From Sanderia malayensis (Eukaryota; Cnidaria; Scyphozoa; Semaeostomeae; Pelagiidae): a stretch of 64,000 nucleotides of DNA. Below the pieces are notes generated by a model. That model saw nothing but the letters and a program-made list of their open reading frames with translations, did not search any database and was not told the DNA's origin. This document shows, in pieces, positions 1 to 11,900 of this stretch (position 1 is its first letter; each line of letters starts with the position of its first letter). Made by a program: the position numbers and the translations under genes. Location of the stretch: assembly GCA_013076295.1 (NCBI GenBank), contig RQOL01000906.1:4030001-4094000 (forward strand). The letters run 5' to 3'.

Positions 1-1115
1 TATCTAGCACCCTCTTGTTATCCTTTGGGGTAGGAAGCTGTTTTGGTTTGGCAATTGATGACATGTTTGTTGTGGGGTTTATTTTGGGTGTTCTCTTTGG
101 AGTTTGTTGAATACGTGACGCGACATGTGTGAAAGTCGGTAGTCTGTCAAACTCATCTGCATTTTCCTCCGTTTCTTTCATATCTTTATTAACTGATTCC
201 TTTGGATTTTTTTTCTGTCTCTTCTCTGCCTTCTTGTAGCTCTCCAATACCAGTGGCCTTTTTCTTGATAATAACGGGTTGTTTGTGTCAGGCTTGTTTC
301 TCCTTGGCACAAAAATAAAATGTTTTGAAACAACTGCAAATTATTTAAAAAACTTGTACCTGGTGAAAATAGTTTTGACTTTTGAAACTAACTATACACA
401 ATCTTAATCTTACCCTTTTTCTTCCCGCCATTTTTCTAGCTTCTCTCTAAAATAAAAGAAGGCCAAATCAGAGAAGAGAAACATTATTTATATTCAATAC
501 TTTCATTTTGAGGGAAATAGAAAACGCACATTTTTAGTTATACCTACCTCATGTTTATTTTGTTTGAGGTTTTGGCAGCGGAGCTAAAATAAATCAAAAG
601 CATTTTAGGCCATTTCAATCTTATGATGGCGGTTAGCTTTTAGCTTTAACCAGCGCAGGATGAGTTTAACCTGAACATATAAATAGATCATACCTTTCTT
701 TTTCCTTTTTCTCAACGACTTTAGATTCCTTTTTCTCATTCTTTAGTCCATTTTCTTTATCTTTAACTTTGTATTTGCTGGGGACAGCAACTTTAGTTTT
801 TTTAGCTGATGTTGTGTTTTCAAGTTGAAGAGTCTTCCGCTTTTCATTTTGCAGTTTAGCTTGCTTCTTCAACTTCCACTGCTCTAACCTTTCGGCTATG
901 AAAAATAAATATTGATAAATCAGAATCTAACACTATGAATCTTGTTTTAAATTTGAAGCTAGGATAGCAGATTGTAATTTTAGAAGGCTTCTCTTTCCAC
1001 CGCCGTACAGAAAGAACCAGAGTACGAGACTTGCTCTGACTGAAATCATAAATATTGTTGAGAGAAAACTTGCTGGTCTTTGCCAGTTAAAATACGCACC
1101 TCTTTTACCATTCAT
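1..1115 (-). CDS. Lysine-rich protein with CKAP2-like motifs (5' part, runs off window)
   Basis: Four exons can be joined in frame on the minus strand: 1115-1100, 895-694, 446-414 and 302-1, the last continuing past the left edge. The ATG at 1115 opens a short first exon. The joined protein is very basic and low in hydrophobic residues, with the repeated pattern E(R/K)LE(Q/K)W near both ends of the first 90 residues (ERLEQWKLKKQ and EKLEKWREEKG). Similar RxxLxxWxxxKG motifs are known in CKAP2/CKAP2L-type mitotic microtubule proteins, so a spindle role is possible, but the resemblance is short and other coiled, lysine-rich proteins could share it. No globular domain is visible. The splice phases agree at all three junctions, which supports a real gene; the family name is weak. 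Confidence 0.6.
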
Positions 1116-1377
1116 CTTGCAAAATTTCTTCTGAAATCAGTCTAATCTAGGTAGAAATTCTTTATTCTGTTTGTTGTGGCAATGTTGTGAAATGAGTACG
1201 CGAACGCGAAATATCAGCTGATCTGATCAACTGTCAACATGAGATTCAAATTTCGTAGAAGCGATTTATTGGATCCAGGCTCCTTTGACCAGCAACAAAT
1301 TGAGTTGAATTGTTTTCAATTTTGACGCATGACATTTCAATTATTATTGTTCTAATCATCTATTAGATGATTAAAAC

Positions 1378-1425
1378 AATATAATATATACAATATAATA
1401 CAATATAATACAATATAATATAAAT
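1378..1425. repeat. AATAC/AATAT simple repeat
   Basis: Short AT-rich tandem repeat built from ATAATACAAT-like units. It has no coding potential. Confidence 0.8.
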
Positions 1426-1510
1426 GGAAAATGCATTTATTGTGCAGATGAGCAATTTTCAGTCGTTACTAGGAAGGCTGGCGCGCTTCGCGCGCCACCT
1501 CCCTAGTGTG

Positions 1511-1613
1511 TTGGCTTTCGATCTGAGTGGGACAGCGATCTTCAAAAAAAGTGGGGTGGGTTTCAGTTATTTTGGCCTTCGATCTGAGTGGAACAGCGAT
1601 CTTCAAAAAAAGT
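1511..1613 (+). repeat. Two direct copies of a ~42-bp segment
   Basis: Copies start at about 1511 and 1572. Both read TTGGC(T/C)TTCGATCTGAGTGG and both end in a run of A before AGT. They differ at only a few positions, so the duplication is local and fairly recent. Confidence 0.8.
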
Positions 1614-2338
1614 AGAACCCCGAGTTTGGTATGATGGTTTTGCTTTGATGAAAACCTTTTTGGCAGTTCGCATGCGTATACCACACCTTCCCACGTCCAA
1701 TCATACCAGATGATATGGTGTGGCATTCAATAAAATATATTTGGCTTTGGTGACCATTGCCTGTGCCAAATGCCACTGGGGATTTTCGGCTTTTTACCTT
1801 TGGCTTATCTCCAAGGTTGAGAGGTCTGGAGTTGCGATTAGTAACTCCATTGGCAAAATGTGGAAAGAGGGTGAGCTTTAGTGGCTGCTCGGCACGTGGC
1901 AATGGTTCCCCGGGGAAGATAGGGTTTCGCTGTTTTTTTGGCGAAATTTTATTGGAACCGGTTTGTTCCTAAGTTTGTATAAATAAATTTTCATAATTTT
2001 TCTTTTTATTTGATTATGTGATTGTTAAAGGCAAAACCAAATTTCTGGAAGAAGTCTGGATTCTGACAGAGGTCGAGACTTCTTCAGAGCTCTGACAATG
2101 AGCTCTCTAGAAGTTGGTTAGGCCTTCAACAATTGTTGATTCGAAGGCTTCAGAAACTTTCCTATGAAATCACCTTTAATTTCTTATCATGAATTGCATG
2201 TGGGACTCGTCATGATGCGCATGCGTTGTGTTCCACAATCTTTCTGTTATCCAGTGTTGTCCTAGACTTCTGGTCTGTAAAATACCTTAACAAAGAAGTT
2301 TGTCGCCTTAACAAAGAAATTCTGGTCTGTAAAATACC

Positions 2339-2382
2339 TTAACAAAGAAACTTCCCTGCTTTCCGGGAAGTTTCTTTGTTAA
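2339..2382. repeat. Perfect 18-bp-stem hairpin
   Basis: The left arm TTAACAAAGAAACTTCCC (2339-2356) is exactly complementary to the right arm ending at 2382, with an 8-base loop. The left-arm core AACAAAGAAA also recurs twice just upstream (about 2288 and 2310), so this is part of a small local repeat family, perhaps the end of a foldback element. Confidence 0.75.
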
Positions 2383-2876
2383 AGAAAATGCAGAATTACT
2401 TATATATATTATGTATGATAGAGATACGATGAGTATGAGTTGCTTGTTCAGAGTTGCCCAACGAATGTATCACAGGGATGCAATGCAGTTAGTCTAGTGT
2501 TGTCCCTGGAACATTGTCCAGCGGTTCATGGTTTTGTCCACGTGATGCACAAGAAGATTGGCATTTCCGGATTCTGTGAATACTATTGCCAAATATGGTT
2601 TGTCACATGACGTTTTCAGTGTGCAAAGATTCTTTCACGCGTTCTGCCTTTCCTTTTGGTCTTCGTCAGCGTCGAGAGAGGGTGGCAAATAGAAGCTCCA
2701 ACAGCAGACAGAAGAAGAACGATAAAGAAAAACAACCGCAATGAAGAAGAAGCTTTGATGAGGAAAGACGACAGAAAGACATTCTGCAAGCCGTTTTCAA
2801 TATTTTGGTTGTTTTTTTTTTTCGAAGAAGAAGGAGCAGTGATAGCAGAGAGAAGCAACCTGAAAGTGTAGAAAAA

Positions 2877-3092
2877 ATGGCTGCACAAGATACCGAAGCT
2901 TCCACTGCTGTTGTGAGTTTGTTGCGCTTCTTACTTTCATTTCCTTTATTCATTTACTCGTTTTATTTTACTTTGGCTGTTTATTTCGCTAACAAATGGC
3001 ATGGCATGCACTTGTTTTAATTTTCGTTTACATTTTAAATTTCGTAGATGGACCTTGAGGATGGTAGGGCGTTGAAGAAAGCTGCTAAATAA
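2877..3092 (+). CDS. Possible two-exon mini-gene (26 codons), doubtful
   Basis: An ATG in a purine-rich leader opens MAAQDTEASTAV (2877-2912), which stops at a good GTGAGT donor. An acceptor at 3045-3047 leads in phase into MDLEDGRALKKAAK and a TAA at 3090-3092. The leader upstream looks like a 5' UTR. I do not recognise the product. It could be the first exons of a truncated or dispersed gene copy, or chance splice-like sites. Confidence 0.2.
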
Positions 3093-4457
3093 GGTTATTC
3101 AGAATTTCTGCTTATTTTTCTGCTCACTTCGTTCTTGTTAGCTGTAGTTTCAAAACTAGTTGTTCAAAATTAATTTGCATTTCTCTCTTTTTTGCATTTC
3201 TAGCATGGATAAAAAATGACAAAGCTGATCAACATGGCAAGAGGCGCGGCTCCCTGGCCTAGAAAATCATGTTCCTATATCGAAAATAACACAAGGGAAG
3301 TCTTCAAGCTTACGAAATAACATCGAGTAACGAAATAACACAAGGGAAGTTACGAAATAACAGCCGAGCAACGAAAGCACGTCTCAAAGAAGCAATGCCA
3401 CGCAAACTATGATGGAGCACTGAATACACTAGACGATGACAAACAATACGATGAAACACTGCACGAGAATACATTTAGCGAATTGACAATAAATTAGTGT
3501 ACGTGTAACATAATAACATAGGAGGATACACTGAAAGGAATGTGAACAAAAAGCAGAAGAATAAGACGAATGGCGGACAAAAAAGTAGTTTAAGTGGACA
3601 ACATGTTGATGACGAAGTAACATACTTATTCATATTATTTGCATATCATTAATAATTGAGTTTAATAATCATTAATAATTTTAGTTTGTATGTATTCTTA
3701 AGGTAAGGCGCCACGAGGAGCATTTTTCATGCCTCAGCGTGCGCCTGAAAATTTTCCCCGTGGAGCCAGGCAAAATTGTTGCAAAGGCTGTTTAATTTGT
3801 GTTGTTTGTTGTTCCACAGCAACAGCATATTGATGAAGTTTACTTTGATCATTAAGATTTTGTGAATTTGAAAGTCTTGTCATCATAACCCTTCAGTTAC
3901 AACGCGCTGTTTAACTCGGATCAAAAGCTTCGTAAAATTTGAAAGAAAATTTTCTAAAGAAAAGTTAGTCATTTGACACTTCCCCCCACCTTCGTAAACT
4001 TATAAATTTATTTATACAAAAGAACCATCACGCCGTACACGTTGGACATGCCGTAAATTCTCGAATAAGCCCCCATTCTGATGATCATTTGGAAGGATAT
4101 TGAGCCCAAATTTCCAGGAATTGAAGTTGTTTAGTGAATGTATTGCAAATGGCAGCAAGTTTCAACCAATAACTTTATTGATTGCCTTCATCGTATAGGT
4201 TTTATTTTCCTTAATATTGAACAATAATCGGGCTAAAATTTCCTTTTTGCAAATAAGCCCCCGGGGCGTATTCCAGGATTTACGGTATTTTTCGGATTCC
4301 AATTTCCCCTCCGTTATGATGAGCAACTTTTTATTGTTTCTTCTTCTTCCAAATATTGCGTTGTGATGTTCACATCTGAAAAAATACAATTCAGTTCAAT
4401 AATTTCATTGTCAGTACAAAATATGGCGGATGGATTTACGATTTCTCTTCGCCCAAA
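3093..4457. other. Intergenic region before AP4S1
   Basis: No gene seen. It contains a short direct repeat around 3282-3366 (units with GAAATAACACAAGGGAAGT) and a terminal-inverted-repeat element at 4051-4285. The last 80 bp form the AP4S1 leader. Confidence 0.6.
4051..4285. mobile_element. MITE-like element with GGGGC-rich termini
   Basis: The left end CCGTAAATTCTCGAATAAGC is matched by the inverted right end finishing TTCCAGGATTTACGG, with a few mismatches and AT-rich DNA between. It belongs with the family at 6688, 10621, 13159 and 53511, whose ends also start (TA)CCGTA and carry runs of C or G. It has no coding capacity. Confidence 0.65.
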
Positions 4458-4461
4458 ATGA
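4423..4461 (+). promoter_or_regulatory. Upstream ORF overlapping the AP4S1 start codon
   Basis: An ATG at 4423 opens a 12-codon reading frame ([12 protein letters not shown]) whose TGA stop (4459-4461) overlaps the AP4S1 ATG (4458-4460) in an ATGA arrangement. If the transcript starts upstream of 4423, this uORF would force termination and re-initiation and so tune AP4S1 translation. Transcript data would decide. Confidence 0.45.
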
Positions 4462-5565
4462 TTGAATTTATACTAATGGTTAATAAGCAAGGTTATACAA
4501 GACTTGCACAGTATTACACAAACAAGGAGAGAAATGAAAGAGTGGCTTTAGAAGCTGAGATTGTGAGAAAATGTCTTGCAAGAGCAGATAATCAGGTGTG
4601 CTGAAGGATGGGCCTAAATCAATATAATATCACTTTCGAATTGGCTTTTAAATTACCCTCACTCTCACATGATGTCCACATTTCAATATTTTGCAGTGCT
4701 CGTTCTTTGAATACAGAAATATAAAAGTTATTTACCGAAGATACGCTTCTTTGTTCTTTATCTTTGGAGTTGACAATGACGAAGTGGGTTTTCGTTTTTA
4801 CAAAACTATGCAACCTAAACCTACAATAATTTAAGACGACATTTGGCAAGTTATTAGGATAAAATTATTTATATCTTACAGAATGAAATGGGAATATTAG
4901 AATTTATTCATAATATGGTAGAGACACTGGACAGATATTTTGATAGTGTGGTAAGAAAGTTTTACAGTTTTCAAAACGAATTTCTGATTCATACCATAAA
5001 GTCTGTGCTTGTCATAGCTCATTCCTAAGAGTGTAGCTTCAAATAGGTGAATTATTTGCCTGATTAGTTGGTAAATTGATAAAGGCAATTAAAGTTACCT
5101 TTCTCACGGAAATATTTGTCTTTCTTTATTTTAGTGTGAGCTTGATGTATCCTTTCAAACAAAACTCTACAATAATAAAACAAAGTTTAATGGCAAGTGT
5201 GGAGATGATATCATTTGCCATGGATATTTGTATGCAACTGCACAGGCAGTAATTAGTTGATATGGAGGGTGAAGGTCTGGATCGTAATTTTATTCTGCTG
5301 TTGTTCAGACAAAGTTCGGGTCAGGAGTTAATGTTGTGTGCAAGTCAGATGAATAGTTGATATGTGATAAGATATGACGCTGTACAAACATCTCCAGTGC
5401 ATATCATCCCCTGTTGTATCAATTTATCCTTGACTTATTCTGCAGCTCATGTTCAACCTAGAGAAAGTCCACATCATAATAGACGAGATGATTATGAATG
5501 GTTATATAGTTGAAACAAACAAAAATGCTGCTATGGCTCCATTGCATGTTCTAGAACAGAAATAA
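4458..5565 (+). CDS. AP4S1: AP-4 complex subunit sigma-1
   Basis: Five exons: 4458-4595, 4697-4783, 4882-4950, 5135-5146, 5446-5565; 141 residues against 144 in human. The start [16 protein letters not shown] is the longin-like strand of adaptor small chains, and the ending ([19 protein letters not shown]) matches AP4S1 closely and AP-1/2/3 sigma less well. In the cell the sigma chain stabilises the AP-4 adaptor at the trans-Golgi network, where AP-4 sorts cargo such as ATG9 without clathrin. All junctions are in phase 0. Exon 4 is only 12 nt (CELD) and falls at a family-conserved position. The gene is convergent with nidogen, 390 bp away. A 12-codon uORF overlaps the start. Confidence 0.95.
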
Positions 5566-5955
5566 CATTAATTAATGGTTTCAATAATATTTTATCATTG
5601 AATTTTGCATTTGTGTACATTTTAGAGAATTGTGTTTGAAATACAGTGTATTATGAAGCTCTGATAAAATACAACACGGCCAGGTTTTAAACATGATATA
5701 CCTGTTAAATCTAGCAAGCTTAATTTCAAAGCATGTAAAATATATAGTTTAAAAAACATATGTGCAAAAATCACCTTTCTTTTGTAATGTATCTAAATAT
5801 AAAATGGTAAAAATATTTCAATATATATGAAAACATATATTTTATGTGATACCTTGCATATTCTTGTTTCTTATCAAAATAGATAATCATCCCTTGCTAG
5901 CTTTTTCAAGATTGTGTAGAAGATAAGGTATTCTTCTTTTTCTTAACATCTTCAG
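5566..5955. other. AP4S1-nidogen convergent 3' region
   Basis: AT-rich sequence shared by the two 3' ends, presumably both 3' UTRs. No further feature seen. Confidence 0.6.
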
Positions 5956-8900
5956 CTAGTATCCTGCAAAAATACATCTTCATATTACTGTTCTAACTTG
6001 AAAATAATCCCAAGAAGAACGAAATGTCTCAAAGAGACCAGCTTGGTCTTGTGTTATTGCAATGCATTGCAGACCTCGCTGCTGCTAACAATGCGCCTGC
6101 GCAGCGCACACAACTCGACATTTTCCGCTGCAGGTTAGCATAGCGCATTTATCAAAGCGAGATCTGGAAATTGTAATTCTCTTCAGAACCATCCACATAA
6201 GCCAAGATAAAGCTAGTTTACGAAACAGCCTTCTGTCCCTCTTACTTGCTTCTCGATAAATTACCCACATTACTTCAATATATTTAAGAAAATTCAGTTA
6301 ATATTCGCAGATAATCCAAAATAACTTCATGCCCCGGGCGTCTAAATTTCCAACGTTCAACCGTAGCATATTATACCAAACTCTCAAATACAAATCACTA
6401 AATGAGATCATTTTAAATTCACTCACTCGTTTCAACGCATCCAGTGTCGTTATCTTGCCCGTCATTATCTGGGCATGCGCATGTTCTTCCACCATCGCTT
6501 CTTAGAAGACAGAAATGACTGCAACCTCCATTTGACTGACTGCAAACATTCTTGCCTGTTTAGAAATGGAAAAGCGTATCTTACTTAACTTAGAATTGGC
6601 TTATTACTTGTGTTTTCAATTAACCCTGAACTAGAGCAAAGAGCAACATAAACGTTAGTTAATGATATGTGGGGTGACTTATCTTTAAATAAGCCCCCAG
6701 GGTGGGGAGTTACACAAAGTGGAGGGTTTGATGGAGGGTTGTTCGGAAATGGGGGCTTATTTTCATCACGATTCTACGCCACGATTTTGGATGAATATTT
6801 CGTAATTCTCAAACTTACGAGCTGGACATGCTGAAACTGATTTGATGTCGAGAATCTTTCCATCTTGTCCGAAACCACTTCTCATCTCGGATTCTGCTTT
6901 ATTCTCAGCCATGTCGAATCTACCAATGTTGTCAGTCATCCAATTTGTCCAAAGGATTGTTGAATGGTGCATTGTTATTCCGAAAGGATAGCCAATCTAA
7001 ATAAAGAGAGAAAACATGCAAGTTTTAACAGTGGTATAGTCGATGAATCGACCATTGTCGAAACTGGAATTGATAAATCGACAATTTTTTTGTCTGCCTT
7101 GGTTTTCAATTGCTTTATGTATTGAAGAAAAGATAAAAGCATAATGAAAAATTGAGTTTTGATTTATCTAACATTTTCTTCCTTTGTAACTATATGGGCT
7201 ATGAGTCAAAGTACTCAGTGGCGTAGCTATAGGGGGGGGGGCAGCTGTCCCCCCACCCAACGTTTCCAGCTGCTTGTCGGAAAATTTGTCGGAAAATTTA
7301 CAACGCAAATTTTACGTTTTTCGGAATTTGTCCGGGTTTCGCTCCTTCGCCGCCAAATCGCAGCTACGCCAGTGAAAGTACTTGTGTTCTACTTTTCACC
7401 TTCAGATTCGACTTTCAATACATAATTCAAATTCTCTTGTTGCTAACTTGAATGGATTTCTTATTTTTACAATTATTTGACACACTTTAACTCAATCATA
7501 GCCAATTTTCAGAAACAGAGATGGAAGATAAAGCAAAACTCAATTCTGCTTTCAAATAAAGAAATGAAACCATTCCTTCTTTACCTTTTGTGCAATCATT
7601 CTTTGATTTCTTCCATCGAAGCCAATACAACAGAGTCCCTGGAGTGCAGCATCTGTCCAGCAGATCTCACGTGATTTATAATCAATCGTTAAGCCATTGG
7701 GTAAACCAACGTCACGTGACACTAACACTCTTCTCCCACTTCCATCCATTGATGAGACTTCTATCCTTGGTTTTCGTCTGTCCCAATCTGCCCAGAACAG
7801 TTGTCTGAAGTTTGAATAAAGAACAGAGTCTTACAGTACAACGTTAGATGTCAGAATAGACACAGAGAAAATAGAAACTTGATTAAGATGCATTATTGAA
7901 ATCTCAGTTTAAGTTGTAAAAGATGAAAGACAAAACAATGAAGGTGAATTTGACAGCAATACTGACCCCGTGTATGGATTGCACACAATGGGTCTTGGAT
8001 TCTTCAAATTATCTTTTATCAAAGTCTTTCGATTTTTTCCATCCAAGCTTGCAACTTTAATTTCACCACGACCGCTCTCCGTCCAATACAAATTTTTACC
8101 AAGCCAATCGATAGCAAGACCTTTAGAAAACATTTGGTGTCAGCTACTAACAGTATCTACTTAGCTATAAAGGCCTACGCAATGATAAAAAGGAAACCGA
8201 CACAATTCCAAGAAAAGAAACCCACACAATGCTAAAGGGGAAACCCACACAATGCTAAAGAAGAAACCCAAACAATGCTGAAGGAGAAGACAATACAATG
8301 CTGAAGAAGAAACCTACACTATGTTAAAAGAAGAAAATACATTTAAAAAGATGCTTGAGAAGAGCATCAAGAGAAAAGCTACGCGAAAAGTGAAACAATC
8401 TGCTTGTTGATTATTTACAAAATCATCTGCTACTGTAAGAACATGTGTTTACTGCTAAAGGTAATTCTACTCTCCGAAAAAGGGTGTCGCAAAGTGTTTC
8501 ACATACCTTGTGGATCATACAGGCCCGTGATGATCGTTTCCATTTCTGAACCATCGTAATTGGAGCGTTGTATTGACTTCGATGTTATATCAGTCCAGTA
8601 GACTTTCTTCTCTTTGCAGTTATAATCAACACCAACCATTAAATGTTGCGGATTTCGATAGATGTAGCCATACGACATTGAGCCATAAGGGTATGAGAAT
8701 CTTTTGATGTTTCCTCCTTGGCTGTATAATAAGAACTCGTCACCAACTGCAAGAAAAAAACAATCGTCTACATTAAAGATAAAAACTCAAAGCTATACAT
8801 TTAATTCAAAGCTATACACTCAAGGCTATATATTTCAACCTTCAAGGTATGGTTGAAATGTAATAGGGGCATATAGGGGAGGTGAAAATTTGCTTAAATT

Positions 8901-11900
8901 GACTGATTTTCGAATTATACAAAATGAAGATGATGACGTTACAGCATAGACAGAACAACTCGAATGCTAGATATGAAGAAAAACATTTACATATCCACGG
9001 AAGCCAAGCACTGCTTACTGCAGTGCAGCACTGTTATTCAGCAATGCCTATGAACTGGACAACGTACCCCATTGGCAAATTACACCTGAAAAACCAGGAG
9101 CACATTTACAGCCAAATTTTCCAACGCAAGTTCCACCATTCAGACATCTCGGGCAGTCGGCTTTGGAGAAAAGGAAATATGTATTAAATCAAATCAAATC
9201 AAATCACAAATGATCTACGAAAATATTGATTTGTGTTCAGTCAAACATCAAAACTTACGAAAGCAATCTCGCTGTCCATAGCCAAAGTGATATCCTTTTG
9301 GACAGCTGCACTCATATGAGCCAGGTGTCTCGGTACAAATTGCATCACTTCCACAAGGGCGCTCTGAGCACTCTTTTATATCTGAAAAGCCAAACAACCC
9401 AGCTAAACATCAGTGTGTCAAACATGCAGTAGAATACGAAACTTGCTAGGGGAATTAATGTAAGAGTAATATAAGTGCATGTGAAATTGAATGAAAGTGA
9501 CTGTTGATTTACCCAAGCATTTACTGCCATTCTTTCGAAATCCTTTATCGCAGACACAGTCAAATGAACCAATTGTATTGACGCATTTTGAATGACTTTG
9601 ACAAGAAATCTTTGTTTCTGTGCACTCATCAATGTCTAAAAATGAAATGAGAACATTTAGATAAATAAATGATCGAAAAAACGATTAGACATCAATCTAA
9701 TGTGGGCCACAAAATAGACCACGAAAAATGCTTTTAAAGTCAAGAAAATGGCTTTCAAATTGAGAAAACTTATTCAATATCAAGAATACATTTTGCAAAT
9801 CAAAAAATCACGACTTATAATAACATAAAGATGTAGAAATTAACTGCACCATTATATTATCATTGTATAACAGAACGTAAAAAAAAGACAGCTTTGAAAA
9901 CAAAATCAGAAGTTTGCAATGACAAAAGTGGATAGGGCTATGAAACAAAAAAGGAACGAAATGTTCAGTTGGTCATGTAGTTGATGTTAAGAAGTTGCAT
10001 CCCTCTTGCTTACCTCTACATTGTCGTCCATCTCCTATGAAACCACGTTTGCATAGACAGTATTTCGATCCCTTTCCGTTGCTATAGCATTCGGCATTGA
10101 AATGGCATTTGCAAGGCAAGTCAACTAATAGTAGGACGAAAATAGCATCTATAATTTTCGGATTTTTCGAAAAAATTAGCAAGAACACTGGTTCTCAAAT
10201 TTTCTTGGGATAACCTGGATTTGCCAGTGATCTAGTTTAGCTTTGTAAATTAAATTAAATTGAACCCACATACGTTTACAATTGACTCCATCACCAACAA
10301 ATCCTTTTTTGCACTTGCAAAAGTACTGGGATTGCTCTCGAAGACATCCACCATTTTCGTGGCACATATACGACCCACACTTTATTCTTCTATCCACTTT
10401 GAAAATAAATTTGCTCGTTATAACACGGAAAAACATATCACAATAAATTTAGAAGCATTTTAGACAACAAGGTATGCACCCTCTAAACTTTTCATCAACT
10501 TGTACATTTTGGTAGAAGGTTAGGATTTCACAACATAACGATTTTCTAACGAACTAAGTTTTTGAATCGTATTCCTCGATAAGATAATTGTTAAGAGAAC
10601 TACGTTATGGGAATTAACTGCCATAATGCTTCGATTAAGCGCCCGGGGCGTTTATTAAGCTTTTTGGCATTTTAGGGAGCTTCTATACGAGGGGGCGTTT
10701 AAAAGGAGGGGACGTTTAATCGAAGCATTACGGTATGCAGATGTTTCGTGGAGAGCTTATGTTGACAAGTTTTCTTACCATTACATATGGTGCCATTGCC
10801 AACATATCCTTCCTTGCAAACACACTTATCTTCAATGCTATTTCGTCTGCAAATTGCAAATTCCGAACAAACATCGCCATTACAATTGCGTGAAACAGGA
10901 GAAGTTGTTGTCTTTACTCTTTCTGTTACTTCCACTTCTTTCGCAGTGGGCCTTTGAGTTGATTCGATGCTATCTTTAACATTTGATGGAGACGAACTCT
11001 TTTTCGTGAAAATTTCTTTAATTGTAGTCTTTCGGGTTGGTTTAAGAGTTTTTCTGGTGACGAGAAGTCGCTTGTCTGTTGCTTTGGGTTGTTCTGGGTC
11101 ACCAGTAGTAACAGGGATTGCAGCAGAGGTAGGTTGTGGCGCTTTGGTGGATTTTGATTTCGTTGGTAGATTTGTTGGAGCTAAACAAACAAAAATTAAG
11201 AAGCAACATAACAATAAACAACAAACTCTTAAATGATAATTCGAACACAGAAATCAAATAATCCATACAGTTCTCAACCTAGTAATACTGTTTTAAAATT
11301 ATTTTTTAAGCAGCATTCAATGAAAATAAAACGTTCCGCATAATGCAATAAAGACCCCTCTAGCATACATTAAGTGAAGACCAAATACATTTGTACAATT
11401 GCCCCCATGGGCCACATAGATGACTCACAAATGTGTTAATTGCAGAGGCATAGAAGAGAGGTTCATTTAAGCAGCTGTGACTGTCTATCTATCTATCTAT
11501 CTATCTATCAAATGATGTACAAATCCCAAAAATTGGGTATTACGCACAATTTTGTTAGTGATTAGATGATAAAATGTTAGTGATTAGAAAATATAATGTT
11601 ACCTTTTAAGAAACTATATACTGCTAGAGATTACAAACGAAATTCAACTATTTGGTGCAATGGAGAGAAAATACTAAGTATTGGACTGCAAGTGGATGTT
11701 TACCCACCCAAAAGAAACGATAACAATATTTATGTTTTGTTACAGTATTCTTACCTGAATCAGATGAGATAGTCGAGAGTCTTTCTGCATACATTAAAAG
11801 TTGACTGTTTTCAATATATGAACCAATTGGATTTGTCACCTTTACAGTGGCTTTGTAGTCCAAATTCTTGGCCCTTGGCTCAAATGTCACCAGTCTGTTC

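Larger units (their letters stand above)
1116..2876. other. Intergenic region, no convincing gene
   Basis: Upstream of the CKAP2-like gene, so 1116-1300 should hold its promoter. The rest contains simple AT repeat, a duplicated 42-bp segment and a perfect hairpin (listed separately). The open frames here are short, overlap on both strands and resemble nothing I know. Confidence 0.6.

Noticed and set aside
6085..6270. 61-codon minus-strand frame with a Cys-rich end as an extra nidogen exon
   Set aside because: No splice sites place it in phase. The 8-nt last exon at 5963-5956 fits phase and the family ending better.
11340..11600. Possible additional nidogen exon between the G2F and linker exons
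   Set aside because: No open, phase-compatible segment with splice sites. The existing junction already joins in frame.
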